The position numbers and the translations under genes were made by a program. From Nocardioides plantarum (GTDB lineage Bacteria; Actinomycetota; Actinomycetes; Propionibacteriales; Nocardioidaceae), in assembly GCF_006346395.1 (NCBI RefSeq), contig NZ_VDMS01000001.1:558001-622000 (forward strand): DNA of 64,000 nucleotides, given 5' to 3'. Shown piece after piece: positions 31,284 to 41,804 of this stretch. Position 1 is the stretch's first letter. The number at the start of each line of letters is the position of its first letter. The notes below the pieces were generated by a model. That model saw nothing but the letters and a program-made list of their open reading frames with translations. It searched no databases and was not told the DNA's origin.

Positions 31284-32616
31284 AGCGCGAGTGACACGAG
31301 GACCACGACCAGGCCGGTGGCCGACAGCCCGATGCCGACCAGCGCCGGCGCCCGGTAGCCGTAGCCGGCCGCGATCACCAGGCCACCGAGCCACGCACCC
31401 AGGGCGTTGGCGACGTTGAGGCTCGCGTGGTTCATCGCGGCGCCGAGGGTCTGCGCGTCACCGGCGACGTCCATCAGCCGCAGCTGGAGGTTGACCACGA
31501 GCACCGAGCCGAGCGCGGTGACGAGGAAGGCGATCGGCAGCAGCCCCCACCCGGTCGGCGCGAGGAGGAACCACGCGACCAGCGCCAGGCCCATCCCCCC
31601 GGAGCCGAGAATCAGCGCGCGGAACACCGACCAGTCGGCCAGCTCACCGGCGACCCAGGTGCCGGCGACCATGCCGAGGCCGAAGACCAGCAGGAACACC
31701 GGGACCGCACCGTCGCCCAGCCCGCCGGCCTCGGTGACCGTCGGGGCGACGTAGGAGAAGACGGCGAACATGCCGCCGAAGCCGATCGCGCCGGCCAGGA
31801 GCGTCAGCCAGACCTGCGGCTTGCGGAGTGCGGCGAGCTCGCGGCGGCCGGTCGCGTCGGCGTTGCCGGGGAGCGAGGGGACGAACGCCCACAGCATCAC
31901 GACGGTGGCCAGCGACAGTGCCGCGACCGCCCAGTACGCCGAGCGCCAGCCGAGGTGCTGACCCAGCCAGGTGGCACCGGGCACCCCGACCACGTTGGCG
32001 ACCGACAGTCCGAGCATCACCGACGCCACGGCCCGACCCTTGCGGCCCGGAGCCGCGAGGTCGGCGGCGACCAGGGACGCGACCCCGAAGTAGGCGCCGT
32101 GCGGCAGCCCGTCGAGGAACCGGGCCAGCAGCAGCCAGTGGAAGCTCGTCGCGACCGCGCTGAACGCGTTGAAGACGGCGTACGCCGCCATCAGCCCGAC
32201 CAGCAGGGCACGACGCGGCAGCTTGGCGCCGAAGAACGCCAGCAGCGGAGCCCCGACCACGACCCCGACGGCGTACGCCGAGATCACGTGTCCGGCGCTG
32301 GGGATCGACACCCGCACCCCGCCCGCGATCTCGCGGATCAGGCCCATCGTCACGAACTCCGTGGTGCCGATGGCGAAGCCGCCCAGCGCCAGCGCCAGCA
32401 CGGCGAGGACGAAGTGCGGCGTGCGCACCGACGGCTCGGCCCGGTCGGCCCGGTCGGCCCGGTCGGCCCGGTCGGCCCGGTCGGCCGGGTCGGCTGCGTC
32501 GGTGGTGCCTGGCTCGGTGGGGGCGGTGGTCATGTCGGCTTCCGGTCGGGGACGTCCATCCTCCAACCGGCAGCCGAGCACGACCTATTCCGAGTCGGTG
32601 TGATCTCGGTCGTGGC

Positions 32617-33081
32617 TCAGCCGGCGACCGCCGAGGCGAGGTTGCCGAGGGACGCCTCGAGGGCCTCCTGCGGGACCAGCGGGAAGCTGAGCTTGGCGAG
32701 CAGGTCCTTGTCGGTCACGTTGCTCCAGTCGTAGACCAGGGTCACGTGGGTCGAGTCGGGCCCCTCGGCCTTGAGCTCCCAGACCCACTCCCAGCCGGGC
32801 GGCTCGGCGCCGGCCGGCGCGGTCTTCCAGGCCAGCAGCTTGTTCTCGTCGTAGCCGATGACGTGGTTGTCGGTCTGGTAGTCGCCGCCCATGTGGTCGC
32901 CGCTCATGTTCATCGTGAACTTCTGCCCGGTGCCGGTGATCCGGTCGGAGCGGTCGTCGCCGATCACGAACCCTGACCCGTCGAGCTCGGCGTGGCGAGC
33001 GGGGTTGGAGAGCACGTCGAACACGGCGGTCGTCGGCGCGTCGATGGTGCGGCTGACGGTGATCCTCTTGTCGTCGGTCAT
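32617..33081 (-). CDS. SRPBCC-family (START/Bet v1-like) protein
   Basis: A 154-residue single-domain protein beginning with the typical strand-helix opening RITVSRTIDAPTTAVFDVLSNPARHAELDGSG and ending with the long C-terminal helix (PQEALEASLGNLASAVAG). The fold encloses a hydrophobic pocket; members bind lipids or act as cyclases/ATPase activators. No catalytic motif is visible, so no reaction can be given. The ATG at 33081 is preferred over an upstream start because the domain begins right after it. It is divergent from the SDR gene. Confidence 0.85.
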   Translation of the reverse strand: MTDDKRITVSRTIDAPTTAVFDVLSNPARHAELDGSGFVIGDDRSDRITGTGQKFTMNMSGDHMGGDYQTDNHVIGYDENKLLAWKTAPAGAEPPGWEWVWELKAEGPDSTHVTLVYDWSNVTDKDLLAKLSFPLVPQEALEASLGNLASAVAG

Positions 33082-33186
33082 GTGTCCACTGTGGTCACGT
33101 CCGGCGACGGGGTTGACCACCCGTCGGGGTTAGCAGGCACTGCGCGGGTGAGCCCTCGTCCGTCGTATCCCAGCATCATCGGCGTC

Positions 33187-33894
33187 ATGGACCTCGACGG
33201 GGCACGAACACTGGTGGCGGGCGCGAGCGGCGCCCTGGGTGGTCGCCTGGCGGACGCACTGCACGAGCGTGGGGCGCGGGTGGTGGTCGGCGGGCGCCGA
33301 CGTGACTCGCTCGACGCTCTCGCGGACCGCTTCGGCACGCAGCCGGTGCTCTTCGACGCCGTCGACGGCGACTCGTGCCGCCGTGCGGTCGACGAGGCGG
33401 TCGATCAGCTCGGCGGCCTCGACCTGCTGGTGGTCGCGGTCGGCGTCGCCGCGTTCGGGCCGGCCGCCGAGGCAGACGCGGCGGTCGTGGACGAGCTGTT
33501 CGCCGTCAACGTGCTCGGCCCGATGTCGCTCGTGCGGGCCGCGGCGCCCGCGCTGGAGGACAGCGACCGTGGGCGGGTCGCGGTGCTGTCCGCGATCCTG
33601 GCGGACCTGCCGACCAACCAGATGGGCGAGTACTCCGCCACCAAGGCCGCCCTGTCCGCCTGGCTCGGGGTGCTGCGCCGCGAGAACCGCCGGGGCTTCG
33701 GCGTGCTCGACGTCCGCCCTCCCCACCTCGACACCGGGCTCGAGACCCGAGCCCTGGCCGGCTCCCCTCCCCCGCTGCCCGAGTCGTGGCCGGCGGGCGA
33801 GGTGGTCGACGCCGTCGTGGCCGCGCTGGCCGACGACACCCGGGTGCTCGGGTGGGACCCGAAGCTGAAGCAGCTGGTCAGCAGAGCTGCTTGA
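33187..33894 (+). CDS. Short-chain dehydrogenase/reductase
   Basis: A 235-residue NAD(P)-dependent oxidoreductase with the classical Rossmann opening VAGASGALGG (residues 10-19), NVLG containing Asn109, and the catalytic Ser135, Tyr149 and Lys153 of Y-x-x-x-K. Arg residues following the second strand (GGRRRD) favour NADP(H). The ATG at 33187 puts the nucleotide motif close to the N-terminus as usual. The substrate is unknown. The last 17 bases overlap the convergent lipoprotein gene. Confidence 0.92.
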   Translation: MDLDGARTLVAGASGALGGRLADALHERGARVVVGGRRRDSLDALADRFGTQPVLFDAVDGDSCRRAVDEAVDQLGGLDLLVVAVGVAAFGPAAEADAAVVDELFAVNVLGPMSLVRAAAPALEDSDRGRVAVLSAILADLPTNQMGEYSATKAALSAWLGVLRRENRRGFGVLDVRPPHLDTGLETRALAGSPPPLPESWPAGEVVDAVVAALADDTRVLGWDPKLKQLVSRAA

Positions 33895-34291
33895 CGTCCG
33901 CGACCGCCCGGTCGAGGTCGCCCTTCGCGTCCTGGACCGCGGTGGTGTCGACCTCCGCGCCCCGGGCGGCGTCCTCGGCCTGACCCAGGAGCCTCTCGAC
34001 GGCTGACCTCGCGTCGGCGAGCTTGTCCTTGGTGTCCCCGCTGACGCCCTTCTCGGCCGTCGCCAGCGCGTCTCGGACGTTGCGCAGGTCGCCCTCGGCG
34101 GCCTGCGGGTCGGCGCCGATCTCGTCCACGGCGTTGCCGGCCTGCCGACCGGCCTCGTCCACCGCGCTGCGCGCGACCGAGCACGCCGCGTCGCCGGCGG
34201 CGTCCTTGGCGGCGTCCTCGGCCTGGGAGCAGGCGGTCAGCGCGACGGCAACGGTCAGGGTGACGGCGACGAGGGCACGGGTGGGGCGCAT
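33878..34291 (-). CDS. Small secreted lipoprotein, helical, unknown function
   Basis: A 137-residue protein from the ATG at 34291 with a lipoprotein signal peptide: MRPTRALVAVTLTVAVALTAC, with the lipobox LTAC and Cys21. The mature part is Ala/Asp/Glu-rich and predicted helical throughout (AKDAAGDAACSVARSAVDEAG, shown here as its parts AKDAAGDAAC and SVARSAVDEAG). It contains two more Cys (one at the C-terminus, KQLC) that could pair. I recognise no domain; it may be an exposed coiled-coil protein. Confidence 0.75.
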   Translation of the reverse strand: MRPTRALVAVTLTVAVALTACSQAEDAAKDAAGDAACSVARSAVDEAGRQAGNAVDEIGADPQAAEGDLRNVRDALATAEKGVSGDTKDKLADARSAVERLLGQAEDAARGAEVDTTAVQDAKGDLDRAVADVKQLC

Positions 34292-34323
34292 GGGGCCAGG
34301 GTGCCAGGTGGCCGGTGGCGGTT

Positions 34324-34367
34324 GCGTCATACGAGACGGCGGCGGGCGCCACCACGACGTATGACGT
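34324..34367. repeat. CGTCATACG palindrome, copy A
   Basis: Arms GCGTCATACG (34324-34333) and CGTATGACGT (34358-34367) pair at 9 of 10 positions around a GC-rich centre. It lies in the divergent gap between the lipoprotein and the DUF559 gene. Two related copies follow that gene at 35501-35542 and 35560-35599. A 12-base direct repeat GTCGTCCACAGG (34404-34415 and 34431-34442) lies between copy A and the DUF559 start. Confidence 0.8.
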
Positions 34368-34493
34368 CCCGACCCCACGCTCACCCCGGCGTGATGACCA
34401 GGAGTCGTCCACAGGCCGCGTGCCGACGCCGTCGTCCACAGGCGGCGCCCGACATCGACGCGATGGTCGGCGTTCGAGCCGATCGTCGGTGCC

Positions 34494-35456
34494 ATGCCCG
34501 ATGCCCAAGCCCTCGCACCCCTGCGCCGTCGCCGTCGCCGTGCCCTGGTCGACGCTCTCTCCCAGGAGCAGGCCGGGATCGTCTCGCTCCGCCGGCTCTA
34601 CGACGAGGGCATCACCCGAGGTGAGGTGCGGGCCAACGTGCGAGCTGCTCGGTGGCGACGGTGCGGCACGCACGCCGTGGCCCTGCTCACCGGTCCCCTG
34701 TCCGACGAGGCCAAGCACTGGGTCGCCCTGATCGAGGGCGGCCCGCGGGCCATGCTCGACGGCGAGTCGTCGTTGCTGGTCGGCGGGCTCCAGCGCTACC
34801 GCGTGCGCCTCATCCGCGTCACCGTGCCGCGCGGAGCGCGCATCCGCCACCGGGGGTCCTCGGTCGACATCCGGCAGACCCGGCGATGGCAGGCCACCGA
34901 CCTCGATCCGGAGTCCCCGATCCCCCGCACCCGCACCCCGATCGCCGCGGTCCGGGCGTTCCTGTGGGCGTCGACAGCGCGGCAGGCCACCTTGGTGCTC
35001 ACGATGGTCGTGCAGCAGGAGCTCGCCACCGTCGAGGAGATCGCCGAGGCGGCGCTACGCATCCGACGCGATCCTCGCCGCGACCTCCTGCACGCCGTCA
35101 TCCTCGAGCTCGCCGGCGGCGTCCGCTCGCTCGGGGAGCTCGACGTGGTCCGCCTGTGTCGAGCCCGACATCTCCCTCCGCCGACGAGCCAGACCGTGGT
35201 GAGGACCACCGACGGCCGCTACTACCTCGACCTGCGGTGGGCCGAGTTCGGACTGGTGGTCGAGGTCGACGGCATCCAGCACACCTGGGCGGAGCAGGTC
35301 GTCCCGGACTCGTTGCGCCACAACGAGATCGCGCTCGGTGACCAGACCGTGCTGCGGATCCCCCTCCTCGGGCTCCGTCTCGCCCCCGACGCCTTCTTCG
35401 AGCAGATCGAGGCGGGACTGCGCGCGGGCGGTTGGACACCTGACGTGGCGGCCTGA
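34494..35456 (+). CDS. DUF559-type protein with AbiEi-like N-terminal region (possible nuclease)
   Basis: A 320-residue protein. The N-terminal part (about 20-95: GIVSLRRLYDEGITRGEVRA, WRRCGTHAVALLTGPLSDEA, GPRAMLDGESSLLVGGL) resembles the AbiEi antitoxin-type wing-helix region common in actinobacterial proteins. The C-terminal part (about 230-320) resembles the Vsr/restriction-endonuclease-like DUF559 fold: YYLDLRWAEFGLVVEVDG with a D...E-x-D arrangement, then RHNEIALGDQTVLRIP. This suggests DNA binding plus an endonuclease-like domain, but activity is unproven. No toxin or methylase partner is adjacent. It is flanked on both sides by CGTCATACG palindromes. Confidence 0.8.
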   Translation: MPDAQALAPLRRRRRRALVDALSQEQAGIVSLRRLYDEGITRGEVRANVRAARWRRCGTHAVALLTGPLSDEAKHWVALIEGGPRAMLDGESSLLVGGLQRYRVRLIRVTVPRGARIRHRGSSVDIRQTRRWQATDLDPESPIPRTRTPIAAVRAFLWASTARQATLVLTMVVQQELATVEEIAEAALRIRRDPRRDLLHAVILELAGGVRSLGELDVVRLCRARHLPPPTSQTVVRTTDGRYYLDLRWAEFGLVVEVDGIQHTWAEQVVPDSLRHNEIALGDQTVLRIPLLGLRLAPDAFFEQIEAGLRAGGWTPDVAA

Positions 35457-35500
35457 GGAGTCGGCTGACGGGGGGCGGTCGGGCGGGTGGGCCTGTCGGA

Positions 35501-35542
35501 CGTCATACGGAGCGGCCGCGCGAGCCACCACCTCGTATGACG
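35501..35542. repeat. CGTCATACG palindrome, copy B
   Basis: Perfect 9-base arms CGTCATACG (35501-35509) and CGTATGACG (35534-35542) flank a GC-rich centre that contains a CCACCAC segment also present in copy A. It lies between the convergent DUF559 and ABC exporter genes and could act as a terminator hairpin. Confidence 0.8.
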
Positions 35543-35559
35543 CACCGGACGACCGGGGT

Positions 35560-35599
35560 GTCATACGAGCTGGCTCCCAGAGCCGCCAGGACGTATGAC
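35560..35599. repeat. CGTCATACG palindrome, copy C
   Basis: Perfect 8-base arms GTCATACG (35560-35567) and CGTATGAC (35592-35599), with an internal GGCTC/GAGCC stem. It ends 8 bases from the stop codon of the minus-strand ABC exporter and is only 17 bases from copy B, so the two form a pair of hairpins in series between convergent genes. Confidence 0.8.
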
Positions 35600-35606
35600 G
35601 CACACC

Positions 35607-38600
35607 TCAGCCCGCGAGGTGGCCCCAGGCCCCGGACAGCTCGCGCCACGGGCCGGAGGCGGCGACCTCGCCGTCGACGAGGACGACGACGGTGTCGGCC
35701 TGTTCGAGGGCGGCCCGCTTGGAGGTGGCGCCGATGACGGCGGCGCCGCGCTCGCGCAGGGCCGCCCACAGCTCGACCTCGGTGGCCGCGTCGAGGGCGC
35801 TGGAGACGTCGTCGGCGAGCAGCAGCTCGGTGTCGGCGGCCAGGGCGCGGGCCAGGGCGAGCCGCTGGACCTGTCCGCCCGAGAGGCGTACGCCGCGGTG
35901 GCCCACCACGGCGTCGGCGCCGCCGGCGTCGTCGAGGTCGCGCTCGAGGCGGGCGTCGGCGACGGCGCGGTCGAAGACGCGGTCGTGGCCGAGCAGGACG
36001 TTGTCGCCGAAGGTGCCGGAGAGCACCCGCGGGACCTGGGCGACGTGGGCGACCTGGCCGGGTCGCAGGAAGGCCTCGGCGTCGGTGACCTCGACGTCGT
36101 TCCACCGGATCGAGCCGGTGTGCTCGACCAGACCGGCCAGGGCCGAGAGCAGGCTGGACTTGCCCGACCCGACCTGACCGAGCAGCAGCACGAGCTCGCC
36201 GGCGCGCACGGTGAGGTCGACGCCGACGACCCCGCGGGTGCCGTCGTCGTGCACGGCCGCGACGTCACGCAACGTGAGGGCCTGCAGCGGGGTGCGGGGC
36301 ACCTCGGCCGGGGCCGGGGCCGTCCCGGCGACCAGGTCGACGCCGGGACGCTGCGACACCAGGTCGACGCCGCCGGCCAACCGGCTGGACGCCTTCTGCC
36401 AGGCGCGCACGCCGGGTGCCTCGGTGACGACGGCGCCGGCCACCCGGCCGAACCAGTCGAAGCCGTTGACCGCGCCGGAGACGAGGATGGCGGTGGCGAG
36501 GTTCCAGCCGCCGAGGAAGTAGGTCGCCCAGGCAGCGACCACGCCGGCCTGGACCATCACCACGGGCACCCCGTCGAGGACGGCCTGCACCCGGTGCTCG
36601 AACACGGCGGCCTCGACCCGGCCCTGGTCGACCGACTTGAGGTGTCGGTGGACCGACGGCGTGGCGGCGGCGAGCTTGACGGTGCGTGCGGACTCGAGGG
36701 CCGAGACGAGCGAGCGGCCGAACCGGGCGCGCGCCGCCGAGGACTCCGCGGCCGAGCGGCCGGCGATCGGCCGGCCGAGCGAGGACGCCGCGGCGGACCC
36801 GATCATGACCGCGAGCAGCACGCCGCCGGCGAACAGGCTCTGGCCCGCGATGCAGGTCACCACGACGATCGCGAGGCCGTTGATGAAGTCGACCCAGCGG
36901 TCGGCGTAGCGCGCGTAGCGGTCGGCGTCCATCGAGCGCGCCACGACCTCACCGGGCGGGGTGCGGGTCAGGCGGTGCTGCTCGGTCTGGCCGATCAGCA
37001 TCGACATCCGCACCCGCAGCATGACCTCGATCCACCAGCGCGGGTAGCGCTTGATGGCCTCGGTGATGATGACGGGGGCCGCCATGATGCACAGCGCGAG
37101 CGCGATCGAGAGCCACCACGTGGTGGGGTGTCCGCCGCGGCCCTCCTGGAGGTCCTGGACGAGGTTGCCCCAGACCCAGCCGGTGATCGCGCCGAACGCG
37201 CCCACCAGGGCCTGGAGCAGGAACAGCCCGGCAGCGAACGCGCCCCACCACGGCCGCACCAGCAGCGCGTGGGTGATGCCGCGGGCCAGGCTCGGGCCGT
37301 TGCCGACGACGGGCAGCACGGGAGGCTCACCGGTACGGCGGGCACCGCCCACCGCACCCGCCGGACCGACGTCGGCAGGGTCGACGGGGTCGGCGTCGAC
37401 AGGAGCGACGCCCGCGACGGGCTCTGCGGGCTCGGCGGGCTCGGCGGTCGGGTCGATCTCGTCACCGTGGCTGGCGTCGAGGAGCCGGCGGAACGGCCCC
37501 GGCTGCTGGGCGAGCACCTCACGGGGTCCGGTCTGCACCACGCGCCCGGCCTCGAGGACCGCGACCAGCTCGGCGCGCGCCGTCGTGGAGAGCCGGTGCG
37601 CGACCAGGAGGCCGGTGCGGCCACGCAGCAGCCGATCGGAGGCGAGCACCACGAGCGACTCGGTGAGGGGGTCCATCCGCGCGGTCGCCTCGTCGAGGAC
37701 GACGACCTGGACGTCGCGCACGAGCAGGCGGGCGAACGCGACGAGCTGCTCCTCCCCCGCGGACAGCGTCGTGCCACCGGGCCCGAGAAGGGTGTCGACG
37801 CCCTCGGGGAGGCCGTCGACCCACGCGTCGAGGCCGAGCTCGGTGACCGCGGCCAGGACGCGCTCGCGGGGCACGTCGGTGAAGAGCGTGATGTTGTCGG
37901 CCAGGGTGCCGGCCAGGATCTCGGTGCGCTGGGTGACCACGCCGACGGCGGCGCGCAGCTGCTGCAGGTCGAGGTCGAGGACGTCGACCCCGCCGACGAA
38001 CAGGGTGCCGGGGTGGGGGTCGACCGCGCGCGAGACGAGCGAGGCCAGCGTCGACTTGCCCGAGCCGGTGCGACCGACCAGGGCGATCGTGTGGCCGGCA
38101 GGGACGTGCAGGTCGACGTCGCGCAGCGCGAAGGAGCCCTCGTCGTAGGCGAAGTGGAGGTCGCGCAGCTCGACGGCGAGGGAGCCCTCGGGCAGCGGCA
38201 GGCCCCCGACCGGCTCGGGCTCGGTGTCGAGCACCTGGCGCAGCCGGATCACGGCCCCGAGCCCGGCCTGCAGGTCGGGCAGGTGGCGGGCCATCTGGTC
38301 GACCTGGCCGACGAAGGTGCTGGTCACGAGGAACAGCGTCACCAGGCGACCGACGGACAGGTCGTCGTCGACGACCAGCGCGACCCCGGCGATGGCGATG
38401 CCGGTGAGCAGGGCGTGGAGCAGGAGCCCGGTGCGCAGGGTGATCTTGGTCTGCATGCGCAGCAGGTCGGCGAAGCGGTGGTGGACGGCGCCGGACAGCG
38501 CGGCCAGCCGGCGTACGACGTGGGCCTGGCCCAGGCTGGTGCGCAGGTCGTCACGGCCCGAGACACCCTCCTCCATCGCGGCGGCGTGGTCGGTCCAGGC

Positions 38601-39206
38601 CATCTCCTCCAGGACGGTGAGCCGCTTGACCTCGGGCAGCAGGGGCCGCATGACCCGCCAGGCGACGTAGCCGAAGATCGGGAAGAGGAACCACGCCGGC
38701 CACCAGGTCAGGCCGGCGACCACCCACATCGGCACGGCGGCGAAGACGGTGCGCAGCGCGTCCCAGACCTGGCGGCGCAGCAGCGCGCCGACCTCGTGCG
38801 TGTCGTCGTCGACCCGGTCGAGGACCTCGCCGACGGCCTGCTCGTGCAGCTCGACCAGGGGCTGGTGGAGCGCGGCCTCGAGCAGGTCGCCGCGCAGCTT
38901 GCCCTCGGCGCGGTCGACCACGGCCGACCAGACCGTGCGTCCGACGGTGTCGAGCACGGCCCCGCCGACCACCACCAGCGCAAGCAGCCAGACCAGGGCC
39001 TCGGTCGGACCGTCGGCGAGCGAGCCGGCGACCACGGTGCCGAGGGTCTTGCCGAGGGCACCCAGGAAGGAGGCTCCCATGGCCCACCCGACCGAGGCCT
39101 TGCGCAGCCGTCGCCAGTCGACCGTGCGGGCGGGGGTGGCGACCCGACCCGTCGGGCCCTCGGGGTCGGGCTTGGTGGGTCGCGCGGCGGTCGAGGTGTC
39201 GGTCAT
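35607..39206 (-). CDS. Fused double ABC exporter (TMD-NBD-TMD-NBD) with one degenerate ATP site
   Basis: A 1199-residue exporter carrying two complete half-transporters in one chain, split near residues 580-640 by a Pro/Ala/Asp-rich linker. NBD1: Walker A GRTGSGKS (378-385), Walker B D505 with catalytic Glu506, switch His537, but signature LSAGE (481-485). NBD2: Walker A GQVGSGKS (1010-1017), normal signature LSGGQ (1108-1112), but Asp1133 in place of the catalytic Glu and Ser1162 in place of the switch His. This gives one consensus and one degenerate ATP site, as in heterodimeric exporters such as TM287/288 or BmrCD. The ATG at 39206 is preferred over an upstream start because family similarity begins after it. 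Substrate unknown; drug or lipid export is usual. Confidence 0.93.
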   Translation of the reverse strand: MTDTSTAARPTKPDPEGPTGRVATPARTVDWRRLRKASVGWAMGASFLGALGKTLGTVVAGSLADGPTEALVWLLALVVVGGAVLDTVGRTVWSAVVDRAEGKLRGDLLEAALHQPLVELHEQAVGEVLDRVDDDTHEVGALLRRQVWDALRTVFAAVPMWVVAGLTWWPAWFLFPIFGYVAWRVMRPLLPEVKRLTVLEEMAWTDHAAAMEEGVSGRDDLRTSLGQAHVVRRLAALSGAVHHRFADLLRMQTKITLRTGLLLHALLTGIAIAGVALVVDDDLSVGRLVTLFLVTSTFVGQVDQMARHLPDLQAGLGAVIRLRQVLDTEPEPVGGLPLPEGSLAVELRDLHFAYDEGSFALRDVDLHVPAGHTIALVGRTGSGKSTLASLVSRAVDPHPGTLFVGGVDVLDLDLQQLRAAVGVVTQRTEILAGTLADNITLFTDVPRERVLAAVTELGLDAWVDGLPEGVDTLLGPGGTTLSAGEEQLVAFARLLVRDVQVVVLDEATARMDPLTESLVVLASDRLLRGRTGLLVAHRLSTTARAELVAVLEAGRVVQTGPREVLAQQPGPFRRLLDASHGDEIDPTAEPAEPAEPVAGVAPVDADPVDPADVGPAGAVGGARRTGEPPVLPVVGNGPSLARGITHALLVRPWWGAFAAGLFLLQALVGAFGAITGWVWGNLVQDLQEGRGGHPTTWWLSIALALCIMAAPVIITEAIKRYPRWWIEVMLRVRMSMLIGQTEQHRLTRTPPGEVVARSMDADRYARYADRWVDFINGLAIVVVTCIAGQSLFAGGVLLAVMIGSAAASSLGRPIAGRSAAESSAARARFGRSLVSALESARTVKLAAATPSVHRHLKSVDQGRVEAAVFEHRVQAVLDGVPVVMVQAGVVAAWATYFLGGWNLATAILVSGAVNGFDWFGRVAGAVVTEAPGVRAWQKASSRLAGGVDLVSQRPGVDLVAGTAPAPAEVPRTPLQALTLRDVAAVHDDGTRGVVGVDLTVRAGELVLLLGQVGSGKSSLLSALAGLVEHTGSIRWNDVEVTDAEAFLRPGQVAHVAQVPRVLSGTFGDNVLLGHDRVFDRAVADARLERDLDDAGGADAVVGHRGVRLSGGQVQRLALARALAADTELLLADDVSSALDAATEVELWAALRERGAAVIGATSKRAALEQADTVVVLVDGEVAASGPWRELSGAWGHLAG

Positions 39207-39350
39207 CGCCGTCGAACCTACGCGCTCCCACCGACAGTCTTCACCCCGGTTTCCGGGTGGTCGGGAGGACGTGGCGCGGAGCACTCGCACCCCGCCCGCC
39301 GAGCGGTGCGGGCCACGCCGGGCCGCGCCGGGCCGCGCCGGCCACACAGA

Positions 39351-39392
39351 CGTCCGCCCCGCGGCGAGCCGAGGCTCACCGCGGGGCGGACG
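39351..39392 (-). terminator. Hairpin downstream of icd
   Basis: Fourteen-base perfect arms (39351-39364 and 39379-39392), extended by a GAGCC/GGCTC pair after one mismatch, lie 16 bases past the icd stop. The minus strand then reads TCTGTGTGG, a weak U-containing tail. This is a likely intrinsic terminator separating icd from the ABC exporter gene. Confidence 0.75.
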
Positions 39393-39407
39393 ACCAGGAC
39401 GGGTGGC

Positions 39408-41606
<2,199 letters not shown>

Positions 41607-41654
41607 GGGTGGTGATCAGCTCCTGGGCGATCGAGGTGGGACGATCGAATGGTT

Positions 41655-41668
41655 TCTTGACGTCAAGA
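41655..41668. promoter_or_regulatory. Perfect palindrome TCTTGACGTCAAGA upstream of icd
   Basis: A 14-base perfect dyad, 49 bases before the icd start and 137 bases before the aquaporin start. The CTTGA-x2-TCAAG form is of the kind bound by winged-helix dimers such as MarR-type repressors, and it falls where an icd promoter should be. The binding protein is not known from this window; no regulator gene is adjacent. Confidence 0.6.
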
Positions 41669-41804
41669 TACCTGACGTCCCGGGCCGGGCCTCAGTCCGT
41701 CGGGCCCAGCCTGCCAGCCGGGGCAGCACCGGCGCACGCCTGCGCCCCACTAGAGTCGGGCCACTCAGGTTTGGCCCCCCAGTCCGAAGGGCAGTCCCCG
41801 CGCC

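Noticed and set aside
34404..34442. DnaA-box-like GTCCACA sites here and one near 55248, suggesting an origin
   Set aside because: Only a few imperfect boxes, no AT-rich stretch, and no dnaA, dnaN or parAB genes in the window.
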